In this document: positions 24,421 to 32,556 of the stretch, one piece after another
Numbering within the stretch: the first letter of the stretch is position 1
How the letters are laid out: each line of letters begins with the position of its first letter
Assembly: GCF_018069805.1 (NCBI RefSeq)
Contig: NZ_JAGPYN010000003.1
Location: 1-64,000, forward strand
Reading direction: 5' to 3'
DNA: 64,000 bases
Source: Pseudoalteromonas ostreae
Lineage (GTDB): Bacteria; Pseudomonadota; Gammaproteobacteria; Enterobacterales; Alteromonadaceae
Notes under the pieces: generated by a model
Told to the model about the DNA's origin: nothing
Seen by the model: only the letters and a program-made list of their open reading frames with translations
Database searches by the model: none
Translations under genes and position numbers: made by a program

Positions 24421-24531
24421 ATTATTCTTTCTCCGTCTTTAAATTTAACACCTGTTATCACATCCGCTAACAACTTAAAGATGCGGTAACGATCTTACCT
24501 TGTATACGATACATAACAAAATGTTGACCAT

Positions 24532-25308
24532 GTGTCGCTTGTGTGTTACTTGTGTGTTTCCTTTGTGTTGTTGCAACGTTGCAACTGTTCATCAACAAGT
24601 AGTTATGTACAAAAAATTATAACTAAAGCTGAATATTTAGCTAATTCATCTAATGCTGGGTTTGATGGAAATATTAATGTAATTAACCCAACAGATAATA
24701 AAATTCATTCGTTAAAGGTTAAATCGAAATGGATTTTTAAAGGTGGTCATGAGCCTTCTTTAAATACTCAAATATACTCTCATACACCATCGGCTCAACT
24801 AGTTAGTCAAGTTGGTGAACTTTCTAAGTTGAAAATTTTTGAACACTCCAGAATGGGTAAAAGGGGGATTGTTGTTCCAGAAAATAGTGGTTTTAAAAGC
24901 GCTTATGATATAGGGAGGAATGAAACAAACCGTGATTTATTCGATGATTGGTATCATGATAATTATTCAGTTAGTTATTGGGCAAGGATTGCTCTCGACA
25001 CAGCCGGTCAGATTGGAGTTTCTCTTGATATATTTACAGGCATACAAGTTCAATTTGTTTTTTCTGACCAGTCAACAGCAAGATTTAAAGTTGAACGTTT
25101 TCAAATAGGAGATCTAAAGTTTTCTTATGTACCTAATTCTTCTAGAAATAAAGATGGTATTCCAATAGCTGATTTTGGTCGTAGCTTTAATGGGGAATAT
25201 ACATTTAATAATGAATTAGCTTCTCGAGGGATTGAAATTAGGGTTGTTAGAGTTGGTAGTACTGGCGGAAGAGTTAGAATTACTGAGATATCTACTTCAG
25301 TTGAATAA
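24532..25308 (+). CDS. Hypothetical protein, possibly secreted
   Basis: A 258-residue frame from GTG 24532; I do not recognise it. The N-terminus has a short hydrophobic run ending at cysteines (CVSFVLLQRCNC) that might be a weak export or lipoprotein signal, but the start falls next to insertion-element debris and the true N-terminus may be lost. The rest is polar with aromatic beta-type segments (GVSLDIFTGIQVQFVFSDQS) and no nameable motif. It precedes a small two-helix membrane protein by 10 bp, forming an AT-rich two-gene unit typical of accessory DNA. Confidence 0.5.
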   Translation: MSLVCYLCVSFVLLQRCNCSSTSSYVQKIITKAEYLANSSNAGFDGNINVINPTDNKIHSLKVKSKWIFKGGHEPSLNTQIYSHTPSAQLVSQVGELSKLKIFEHSRMGKRGIVVPENSGFKSAYDIGRNETNRDLFDDWYHDNYSVSYWARIALDTAGQIGVSLDIFTGIQVQFVFSDQSTARFKVERFQIGDLKFSYVPNSSRNKDGIPIADFGRSFNGEYTFNNELASRGIEIRVVRVGSTGGRVRITEISTSVE

Positions 25309-25318
25309 TAGGAAAGTT

Positions 25319-25537
25319 ATGAATATTTTTGAGATGGTAAGAAATGGTGAGTTAAATGTACTAAGCTTAGTTATTCCATTACAGATGATTATTCTTGTTA
25401 CTTTATGTTATTTTTTTGCTAAAAGTAAAAATAAAAATACTTTACACGCAATTATATTTGGATTGATACCAGGGCTGAACTGTGTCATGTTGCTTTATTA
25501 TATTGTAGTCCCAAAAGAAAAGGTATTAAAAACCTAG
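25319..25537 (+). CDS. Small membrane protein, two helices
   Basis: ATG 25319 with AGGAAAG upstream gives 72 residues with two hydrophobic helices (IPLQMIILVTLCYFFA and IIFGLIPGLNCVMLLYYIVV) separated by a short Lys/Asn loop. The layout resembles small phage or toxin-like membrane proteins but no family is recognised. It follows the 258-residue hypothetical by 10 bp, so they are likely co-transcribed. Confidence 0.6.
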   Translation: MNIFEMVRNGELNVLSLVIPLQMIILVTLCYFFAKSKNKNTLHAIIFGLIPGLNCVMLLYYIVVPKEKVLKT

Positions 25538-25644
25538 GTTCTCAATGTTTTATATAAAATGAACTGATTAATTAAGTTGGATGTGAAAATTTAACTTATT
25601 TTAGATATTCATTTTAAGCTGAGCACTTTTTTAAGGAATTCCTC

Positions 25645-26080
25645 GTGCCTGATATACAGCTATTTAAATATTTCGAGTCAATAGATGACCCTCGCGGCTG
25701 GAAAGATGCAAAGACAGTGGGAGTTATAGTTTCTTACAAAAAAGAAAAAGGTAAAATAAGCAATGAGTTATGTTATAGGTACTATATCAGTTCAGCGTAT
25801 TTATCGGCGGAAGAGCTCGCGAGGTCAGCACGGCAACATTGGCAAATAGAGAATGGATTACATTGGCGTTTAGATGTCGGATTTAAAGAGGATGAGTGCC
25901 GAATAAGGTGTGAAGGCGCAGCCCCAGTATTTGCAGGACTGAGGCACATTGCATTTAATCAGCTAAAAGCAGAAACAAGTTTTAATAAAGGGATGCCTGC
26001 AAAACAGAATAAAGCTATGCGCAGTACAGCTTACCTTGAAAGACATTGAATTCATAGCCTTTTTTCATGCTCTTGCCCTG
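25645..26080 (+). mobile_element. ISAs1-family transposase remnant with internal deletion
   Basis: An open frame of 134 codons (25645-26049) joins the N-terminal start of an ISAs1 transposase (FKYFESIDDPRGW) directly to its C-terminal part (CYRYYISSAYLSAEEL, HWQIENGLHWRLDVGFKED, GLRHIAFNQLK). About 200 residues carrying the first catalytic acids are missing, but the frame is kept. The element's right end appears to be CATGCTCTTGCCCTG ending at 26080, matching the CAGGGCAAG-type terminal repeat of this family; no left end is evident. It cannot transpose by itself. Confidence 0.75.
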
Positions 26081-26195
26081 GTAAATATTCAGCTTGCCCC
26101 TACACATCTTAATCCTTCCCCCCTACATGTTTGAGCACGATGTCTAGCCTTGGCAGTTGTGAGCTAAATCGGTATGCCGCTTAACTCTCCCAAGA
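26081..26195 (-). pseudogene. Relic copy A of a sigma-operon membrane-protein 3' end
   Basis: On the minus strand the sequence decodes to pieces like DLAHNCQG, stop, then a one-base shift, IVLKHVG, clearly related to the C-terminus of the protein at 32557-33084 (MLAMAHNSQGQIIALKHAGD, then GVKVCRG). It is broken by a stop and a frameshift. A closer sister copy lies at 27990. It abuts the ISAs1 right end. Confidence 0.7.
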
Positions 26196-26762
26196 CTTTC
26201 TGCAGGAGTTGGCTTTAGTTGGCTTTAGCCGCGAATGATTTAACACCAATGTTAGGGTTAACCACCATAGGGGCTTCCGCTGGCCACTCCTGGACTCTCT
26301 GTAGGAGCAGGCTTTAGCCGCGAATATTTTCCACCCGAGCATCACGCTTAATCCTTCAATGCGTAATTGATGTGAGTAAACGGCGAAGATAGGCCAACTT
26401 ACACATCCACAACTTACACATCCATGTACGCTCCCCAGTTCGGCCATCCATGGCCTCTCGTTCAAAGCTACGCTTTTCACCCATGGCCTACATGGATGTA
26501 GGTACTTAGGATTTGTCGGGAACAAAATCCTGCCATGCGCGATATTACTCATCAACTACTTATTTTCAGGGCGTGATGACGGGGGAAGGGTGTTAAACGT
26601 GAGATTTGTGTTTGAGCTTGGCAAGATGCAAGACCTGAATCTATATATCTTTATTCCGATCAAGTATAAGTATATAAGCAGAGCCAGAGGGTTGACATAA
26701 TGTATTGATAAAGATACGTTATTAATCATAAAAATGGATATTTTAATACAAGGAACTAAGTA
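26196..26762. repeat. Repeat block A (REP-like units and large dyad)
   Basis: A gene-free stretch. It contains two REP-like units with the core GGCTTTAGCCGCGAA (near 26225 and 26310), then from about 26339 to 26640 a dyad element. In it ACATCCATGTACGCT pairs with TACATGGATGTAGG about 90 bases later, enclosing GGCCATCCATGGCC and followed by GGATTTGTCGGGAACAAAAT. The same order recurs at 28100-29100. The last 120 bp hold a TTGACA at 26692 that may belong to the promoter of the next gene. A minus-strand frame at 26181-26555 is an artefact of the repeats. Confidence 0.7.
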
Positions 26763-27327
26763 ATGTCTGACTCAAACCTTTCTATAACTCCCCAAGAAAG
26801 AGCTCTTTTTCTAGCCGAAAACTTAGAAGGCTTTTGGCTTAGCCGATTACGTAAAGGAGATCCGGTTGTATGCTTTATGGGTTTCAGATGTCGACAATTT
26901 GAAAAGAGAGATCCGTCAAGGTTCAGCAGTATTTTGGAATAACAAAGGTTTTGGTTATTGGGAGTTTATGGCCCGTTCAACAGTCGTAAATTTAGCTGTT
27001 GGATTAGAGCGAGGCGGATTTAGGGGGTCCTTCGTTGAAATGAGACAGATGATTAAAAAAGTTGGTTTAGAGGTTGCTAAGCAGCATATTAAATATGTAC
27101 AGCATGATTATCAGGCTGGTAACATTGGCCAAATAAGAGGGTTACTTAGTTTAAAACAAATGGCTGATTATCATCATGATGCATTTAAGAGGTTTAATAT
27201 TCCACCTAACTTTTATGGTGGCACTTGGCTAGATAGTGTACCAAATGATGCAGAATTCCAGCTATATGGTGATCTATATTGTCATGATTGTGATAATGCT
27301 AATAATTACCAGAGACCAGCCCAATGA
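26763..27327 (+). pseudogene. Frameshifted hypothetical gene, upstream partner of a lipoprotein
   Basis: ATG 26763 (AAGGAACTAAGTA upstream) opens with protein-like sequence MSDSNLSITPQERALFLAEN then GFWLSRLRKGDP. At about 26855-26870 the protein-like reading moves to the +1 frame (YALWVSDVDNLKREIRQG) and stays open to 27327. One base gained or lost explains this; TTG 26866 as an independent start has no ribosome-binding site. The full product would be about 188 residues, soluble, family unknown. It overlaps the following lipoprotein by ATGA, so the two genes form a coupled pair. An effector-immunity relation is possible but only suggested by the pairing with an exported lipoprotein. Confidence 0.55.
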
Positions 27328-27917
27328 TTAAGCCTTTAGCCATACTTTTTTTTATACTGTTTCTCGCAGGGTGTACTGAGGATAAATTTAGCTGGCAAGG
27401 GTATTGTTTGCCAAACGTTCAATTGACACCGGCAACATTAGCTAGCGGGACTTCAAGCCTAGATAAAAACTTTGATAGTGCAACTGATTATGGACCAACG
27501 TTATTCTTTTCTGGGGAAACAGTAGCTAAAGAAGTGAGTGCATTTAAAGCGTTCACCCCTGACCCATTATTTGGTAAGTACCAACATAATATTCAAGTTA
27601 ATTTGTCACATAATGAAATAACATTAAATCCAACCAATACAAATGAGTTGAGGGCTAGTGAGCTTGCTGGAATATATTTTGAAGACCTTAGTGAATACAA
27701 TTGGAATGCATATCAAAAAGTAGGCAGCAATTATGAGTTCTGGGGAAGTTGCATGCTTGATGGTAGTGGGGAGCAGAATAAAGGCTACAGCTGTTTAAGA
27801 CAGCTTAAAGTTAATAATACAGTCTTAAGCTTTGATTTGGACTATGTCAATATTCATATTCATAAGCAAGTAGATGAGTTTCTCGTTGAAAAACTTAACA
27901 ACTGGCGCTGTGATTGA
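27324..27917 (+). CDS. Hypothetical lipoprotein
   Basis: A 197-residue protein with a clean lipoprotein signal (LAILFFILFLAGC, Cys near 17). The mature part has several cysteines (CLPN, GSCMLDG, YSCLRQ, NWRCD) that could form disulphides, and no family I know. Its start overlaps the stop of the frameshifted gene (ATGA). Repeat blocks lie on both sides, so the pair behaves as an inserted or amplified unit. Periplasmic immunity lipoproteins look like this, but nothing proves that role. Confidence 0.7.
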   Translation: MIKPLAILFFILFLAGCTEDKFSWQGYCLPNVQLTPATLASGTSSLDKNFDSATDYGPTLFFSGETVAKEVSAFKAFTPDPLFGKYQHNIQVNLSHNEITLNPTNTNELRASELAGIYFEDLSEYNWNAYQKVGSNYEFWGSCMLDGSGEQNKGYSCLRQLKVNNTVLSFDLDYVNIHIHKQVDEFLVEKLNNWRCD

Positions 27918-27989
27918 CTTTGCTCGATATTTTAATGGCTATTTAAGTTTCTTTGCAGAAAAAAATCTTAATATTGTGAAGGGTGATTT

Positions 27990-28095
27990 CTGGTAAATAT
28001 TCAGCTTGCCCCTACATATCTTAATCCCACCCCCTACATGTTTGAGCACGATGATCTAGCCTTGGCAGTTGTGAGCTAAATCGGTATGTCGCTTA
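27990..28095 (-). pseudogene. Relic copy B of a sigma-operon membrane-protein 3' end
   Basis: Nearly identical to copy A at 26081-26195 and clearly homologous to 32550-32640. On the minus strand it reads DLAHNCQG, stop, IIVLKHVGGGIKICRG, against AMAHNSQGQIIALKHAGDG in the intact gene. It keeps the reading frame better than copy A. It starts with CTGGTAAATATTCAG, the same bases found just after the ISAs1 end at 26080. Confidence 0.75.
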
Positions 28096-29331
28096 ACTCT
28101 CCCAAGACTTTCTGCAGGAGATGGCTTCAGCCACGAATGATTTAGCACCAGTGATAGAGTTAACCACGGTAGGCGCTGGGCTTGCTGGCGCATGTGATTG
28201 TAGGTTGGGTAGAGTGCAACGAAACCCAACGGGCTTGGTTTAAATTGTAGGAGGAGTAAAAGTGAATTTCACCACAAAGGGCACAGACTCGCTTCGCGCT
28301 GCACCGAGGTTAACATTTGTTGTAGGAGATGGCTTTAGCCACGAAGGGTTTTGCATCAGTGATAAGTTCACCGCCGAAGGCGCTAAGCTTGCTGGCGCGC
28401 GTGGCTATGGCTTCGTGCGGCGGGCGACGAACTACGGAACAATCCTAGTACCTAGTCACTTCCTAGAGCCTAGCCACTTTATATTTTAGGTCGCCCTTTA
28501 GGGCGAAAAAAGTGAATTTTCACCACTGAGAACACAGAGGCGCTGCGCTACACAGAGGTTAAATATTGGGGAAGTAGGAGATGGCTTTAGCCACCAAGGG
28601 TTTAACACCAGTGATAGAGTTAACTATCGTAGCAGCTAAGCTTGCTGGCGCGTGTAACTTTTGGTCATTGCTTGCTAACTTGTCGCTTTCAAACTCGCTA
28701 ACTGTTTAAACAAACCTTATTCAAGGTTTGTCGCGCTGGCACGACAGCAAAATCGGGGGGCGCTGCTGCCTTTGGGCTTAACCTGCGACGGGAATCACGC
28801 TATTTCCTTCAAAGCATAATTGATGTGAATGTAAGCGCCGTTTTTTCGCCAACTTTCACATCCATGTACGCTCTCCAGTTTGACTATCCATGGTCTCTCG
28901 TTCATAGCTGCGCTTTTGACCTATGGCGAAGTCACGCTTTATCGCGCATTGCCTACATGGATGTAGGTACTTAGGATTTGTCGGGAACAAAATCCTGCCA
29001 TGCGCGATATTACTCATCAATTATTTATTTTCAGGGCGTGATGACGGGGTGGGTGTGTTAAATGTGAGATTTGTATTTGAGCTTGGAAAAAAGACAGATT
29101 TTATAAATGTATTATAGCCCTAGGTGTATTTAGTTAAAAGAGAAATAGCTATGAAATGCAGGTAACAATTTGAAATATTGGTGAAATGTAGTTTTTCAAG
29201 GTGAGGTTGTTTAATTTATGGTTTGGATTTCAGTATAGCAAAGAGCTTTATTATCCCAAAGTCAAAACCTTGTCCCATTCAGCCCTGTACCAATTAAATG
29301 TATTAGATAGTACGAGTATAAAGTGAAAAAA
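28096..29331. repeat. Repeat block B (REP-like units and large dyad)
   Basis: Over 1.2 kb without a credible gene. REP-like units with the core GGAGATGGCTTYAGCCA lie near 28118, 28326 and 28577. A GTAGGTTGGGTAGAG-CAACGAAACCCAAC unit lies near 28200, and CACCACAAAG/CACAGAGG-type intergenic repeats near 28270 and 28520. The dyad element recurs at about 28793-29100 (ACATCCATGTACGCT ... TACATGGATGTAGGTACTTA, GGATTTGTCGGGAAC) and ends with GGGCGTGATGACGGGG as block A does. The final 230 bp are AT-rich without visible features. Short open frames at 28262 and 28923 are made of repeat sequence. Confidence 0.7.
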
Positions 29332-30090
29332 TTATGGTTTTTCTATCACTTTGATTATACAGGTAATTTCTTTTGGGTTTGCTTTCCATAAATGGGTAAA
29401 TCCACTAGAAATCATTACTTCAAGAGTACCTTGAGGTGACTCAATTAGTAGATACCTGTCATGCGAACCATGATATAACGGGCTTACGGAGATAGACCAT
29501 TGCTCATGAATCTCCTGAACGAAGTCATTAGTCATTTTACTGCTATTCTTTACAGCATTAATTGAATCTGGTGTTTCTACATACTCTATTTTTAATGAAT
29601 GCTTAGGTAATATTGATATGAATAGGCTTTGCGTAGATTCCCACCCTTCAGCAAAATAGTTATCACAAATAGTCACTTTTGTTGCGTTAGAACACAGTAG
29701 TTGTAAATATTTTCTAACCTGTTCTCTGCTTTCTGTGGGAGTGAGATTTATGGTTAACTGATTTGAAAGGAATGGAGAACGATAATATACATAAGGAAGT
29801 GTTACATTTTCTTCCTCAGTTAATATAACTTTAAATTGGGTGTTTGTGGCTAGTATGTCTAGAGAGTAGTCTCTGTCAGCTGCATGCTGTAACTGAGGCA
29901 ACAAACGTTGATAAGTATTGTCGTTTAATCCTTGAACTTTGGCTTCAATTAATTGCTTTTTATTCGTTTTATATGGAAGTGAAAGTACTTTCATCAGTCG
30001 CTTGTATTTTTTATGATACAGGCGAGGATTTGAAGCCATATTTTCGTAAGCAATAAGTAAAGATGTACTGAGAACCATTTTTTCAGACAT
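29332..30090 (-). CDS. Unknown protein with phospholipase-D-like C-terminal motif, third gene of a DUF262-ATPase operon
   Basis: A 252-residue protein starting 3 bp after the ATPase stop (AGATAAGCGATG). I do not recognise a named family. Residues about 110-250 resemble a single phospholipase-D-like domain: KVTICDNYFAEGW, then SPLYHGSHDRYLLIE with an H-x-R motif, then EVMISSGFTHLWK. Such one-domain proteins occur in defence loci, where they are thought to act as effectors or nucleases. The Lys of the classic H-x-K is Arg here and the following acid is displaced, so activity is doubtful. The first 100 residues are helical. As the last gene of a tight operon it is the best effector candidate. 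Confidence 0.7.
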   Translation of the reverse strand: MSEKMVLSTSLLIAYENMASNPRLYHKKYKRLMKVLSLPYKTNKKQLIEAKVQGLNDNTYQRLLPQLQHAADRDYSLDILATNTQFKVILTEEENVTLPYVYYRSPFLSNQLTINLTPTESREQVRKYLQLLCSNATKVTICDNYFAEGWESTQSLFISILPKHSLKIEYVETPDSINAVKNSSKMTNDFVQEIHEQWSISVSPLYHGSHDRYLLIESPQGTLEVMISSGFTHLWKANPKEITCIIKVIEKP

Positions 30091-30093
30091 CGC

Positions 30094-31143
30094 TTATCTC
30101 ATTTTCATTAAGTCAAATAAAGTGGCGTCAAAAAAGCCTGTGGGGAAGGTAATAATATTTCCAAAAGAATCGTTAAATTCACCATTCGAATCAAAAAGAA
30201 TTGTTTCAAAATCCTCATCAACATTACTTTTATAATGTATAACTACATCTTCACTATTTATTTTGTCTTCATAAATTTCATACGCAACTTTGTTTATTAA
30301 ATGTTCACAGTGAGTTTCAACAATTAATTGAGCACCTTTACTGGCTATAAATGATATGAACACACCTAGTTTTGCTTGCGCCTTTGGGTGAAGTTGAACC
30401 TCTGGGTTTTCAAGTAGTACCAGGTCGCCTTTTTTAGCTACAAGGCAAATGATGATTACTTTAGCGAGGTAACTCATTCCCGCGCCTAAATTAAAAGGAG
30501 ATAAATTACTATCTAAATCTTTTACCTTAAATGACACTTTTACTTGGTCACTAACTTTTTCAGTTATCAGTTCCGTAGTTGAGTCTGTAATGTAAGTTAA
30601 CCACATCCCAACTTGATAGGAAATAGTTTTTGAGCCATCGAACTTGAGTAGAGCTTCAGGAAGTATGTAACCTTTTACTTTATCAAATGTAGAAAAAAGG
30701 AATTCTCCTAAATAGCCGACCTTTCTTTCGGATAAGGGTACGAAGTCTTGTGCCCCAACTCTATTCGCACTCAAGTAAAATAGTTCTTTTTCATCATTTA
30801 TAGATGGTAATTCATATTGATAAGTAAGTTGACTGGAAGTTTTAATGCCATCAGCTGTAATATTGATAAAATGCTGCTTTTCATTGGAGTCAATAGCATT
30901 GATATTTATAAACTTTGCATTATTTTTTTTATTTCGTATAGCTGAGAAGTCATTAAGGTAACGAGTTAAATCCTCCATACTGTAACGGTTACTAATTATA
31001 CTGTTTTTGATTAGCAGCATGATTCCTTGGATTATAGTCGATTTACCTGAGGAGTTAGTTCCAGTTAGAATTGTTAAAGGTGCTAATTTTAATTTGGAAT
31101 CATTTATACTTTTTAAGTTTTTTACTTGTATTTCTTTAAGCAT
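30094..31143 (-). CDS. AAA ATPase, DUF3696 type (AAA_15/OLD-like)
   Basis: ATG 31143 starts the conserved MLKEIQVKNLKSI strand; an in-frame upstream extension to 31179 lies inside the preceding gene. The protein has 349 residues: Walker A TGTNSSGKST near residue 30, a signature-like NLGAGMSYL near 240, Walker B GDLVLLENPEVQLHP near 258, and a switch His in LIVETHCEHLINKV. The C-terminal FPTGFFDATLF is typical of the DUF3696 tail. Such SMC/OLD-like ATPases act as sensors or motors in defence systems. Its start overlaps the DUF262 stop by 8 bp, so translation is coupled. Confidence 0.88.
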   Translation of the reverse strand: MLKEIQVKNLKSINDSKLKLAPLTILTGTNSSGKSTIIQGIMLLIKNSIISNRYSMEDLTRYLNDFSAIRNKKNNAKFININAIDSNEKQHFINITADGIKTSSQLTYQYELPSINDEKELFYLSANRVGAQDFVPLSERKVGYLGEFLFSTFDKVKGYILPEALLKFDGSKTISYQVGMWLTYITDSTTELITEKVSDQVKVSFKVKDLDSNLSPFNLGAGMSYLAKVIIICLVAKKGDLVLLENPEVQLHPKAQAKLGVFISFIASKGAQLIVETHCEHLINKVAYEIYEDKINSEDVVIHYKSNVDEDFETILFDSNGEFNDSFGNIITFPTGFFDATLFDLMKMR

Positions 31144-32251
31144 GATTAAGACCTTTTGCGATGTCTCTAGCGGTGTCAAATCGTATTCGAATAAAATCTA
31201 ATGTATCCATAGAACCTGAAAAATATCCTTCACTATCAATATCTTTTTTGTATTTTTTAACAAGTTCAAGAGCTTCATATCTATTTATTTTGTTAGGATC
31301 TACATAACAAAATGCATATGTTAGCATTTCAAATAATCCCATATTTATTGGACGACGATTACCGCCTTTAGATTTAGGTTCGAACCTATATGCCTCAGGA
31401 CCTATGACCTCATTTACTCTCTGCATTCCGGTTAAACACCACTTTCTAACCTCATCAATTAAATTATCTGACTGGGTGGAATTAATAAACTTCATTACTG
31501 ATGCTAAAAAAGAGTCTATATCAGAACGAAATTGAACTTTTTCGGGCAACTTCCCTTGAATATAAAGGTAAAAAGCTACAAAACGAAGAACTAGATATCG
31601 ATCTCTCATCCTATCGTTATTTACTCCCCCACCTGTTGCAGATTTAAATTCTATAGATTCAGCAAGATTTTTAATCAGCGTTGTTGACTTACCTTGATAT
31701 AGAGCGTGCCGCATTTCTTGTTTATTAAGATTCATTCCACCACGGTTTACTCTTTCAAAAATATTAAACTTTACATACTCTGGTGTTGGTGGCTGAATAA
31801 TGTAGACATTAATTTGATAGTCTTCTAGTTTAGCCTGTAATACTGGCTCAATATCTCTAAAATATTTACCATTTAGTTTAGGTAACATACTGAGGTGCTT
31901 TAACGCATATTTATTTTGAATAAAACGTTTTAGCGCGGTGGTACGCTGTTTTCCATCAATAATTTGACGTACACCATTTTCATTTTCGAATAAATAAATA
32001 ACGGGTATAGGAATTCCCATTAAAATAGATTCAATTAACTCTGATTGTCGCTGTTCATTCCAAACTTCTTTACGCTGGAAATCAGGTGAAAGTACTAATA
32101 ATCCTTTATCTTCTCTACGTAGTAATTCAAACACACTGTAATTATCCTTTGCAATGCGGACCTCAGTATCAGTTCCCATTGGGTGCGGGTGAAAGTTTAA
32201 CTCAAGATCATCTTGGTTTTCACTATCAACTACATCATATGCTTCAATCAT
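31136..32251 (-). CDS. DUF262 (ParB/Srx-fold) protein
   Basis: A 371-residue protein, first gene of the operon. The DUF262 core is clear: LVLSPDFQRKEVWNEQRQSE, IPIPVIYLFE and the key IIDGKQRTTAL (DGQQR-type) near residue 117, followed by FERVNRGGMNLNKQEMRH. DUF262 domains occur in GmrSD and SspE, where the DGQQR motif binds or hydrolyses nucleotides and senses modified DNA. Those proteins also carry a DUF1524 HNH nuclease; I see none here. The C-terminus (GGNRRPINMGLFEMLTYAF) is the usual helical extension. Function is therefore likely sensing or regulation, with the effector elsewhere in the operon. Confidence 0.88.
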   Translation of the reverse strand: MIEAYDVVDSENQDDLELNFHPHPMGTDTEVRIAKDNYSVFELLRREDKGLLVLSPDFQRKEVWNEQRQSELIESILMGIPIPVIYLFENENGVRQIIDGKQRTTALKRFIQNKYALKHLSMLPKLNGKYFRDIEPVLQAKLEDYQINVYIIQPPTPEYVKFNIFERVNRGGMNLNKQEMRHALYQGKSTTLIKNLAESIEFKSATGGGVNNDRMRDRYLVLRFVAFYLYIQGKLPEKVQFRSDIDSFLASVMKFINSTQSDNLIDEVRKWCLTGMQRVNEVIGPEAYRFEPKSKGGNRRPINMGLFEMLTYAFCYVDPNKINRYEALELVKKYKKDIDSEGYFSGSMDTLDFIRIRFDTARDIAKGLNHA

Positions 32252-32556
32252 CTGTAATGCCTTGAACCTTTATTTTACGTCACTCGGATATTAGTGTGCT
32301 TGAATATTATAATTTGCGTACAGTGGCTTAGATATTATTGGACTATCCCTGAGCTTGCAAAGCAGCCTAAGAACTCTTATCAATTTTTCCGTATACATCC
32401 ATATTGTAAAGTAATAAAGAGATAATTGCAGTTATTTAGTAAATTAAACTTTTGTACTGAGGGCGTCTAAGTATTTATATCCAAGTGCATAAATTGTATT
32501 TATCCATCCATAAATACTTTGACTGATTGTACATAGGCTGCTAATGCAAAATATTA
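32252..32556. other. Promoter region of the DUF262 operon; island edge
   Basis: 305 bp, strongly AT-rich. It should hold the DUF262 promoter on the minus strand, but I cannot assign clear -35/-10 boxes. The left-most bases at about 32544-32560 (AATATTATTACCCCCTACA) align with the start of relic copies A and B, so this is where the island meets the conserved operon. No gene is visible. Confidence 0.5.

Noticed and set aside
24276..24470. 64-codon plus-strand frame
   Set aside because: It is antisense to the Tn5-like transposase tail, whose minus-strand reading explains the sequence better.
26181..26555. 124-codon open frame on the minus strand
   Set aside because: It crosses REP-like units and the dyad; the sequence is explained by the repeats.
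26339..26640. Dyad element as an integron attC site
   Set aside because: Paired arms are present, but I cannot find the RYYYAAC/GTTRRRY core pair at the ends, there is no integron integrase in the window, and the two genes between copies overlap instead of each having its own site.
28262..28489. 75-codon open frame on the plus strand
   Set aside because: It is built from REP-like and other intergenic repeats (GGAGATGGCTTTAGCCACGAA and CACCACAAAG units), has no ribosome-binding site, and its composition is not protein-like.
28923..29117. 64-codon open frame on the plus strand
   Set aside because: It lies wholly inside the second copy of the dyad element and ends in its shared GGGCGTGATGACGG tail; the first copy does not keep the frame.
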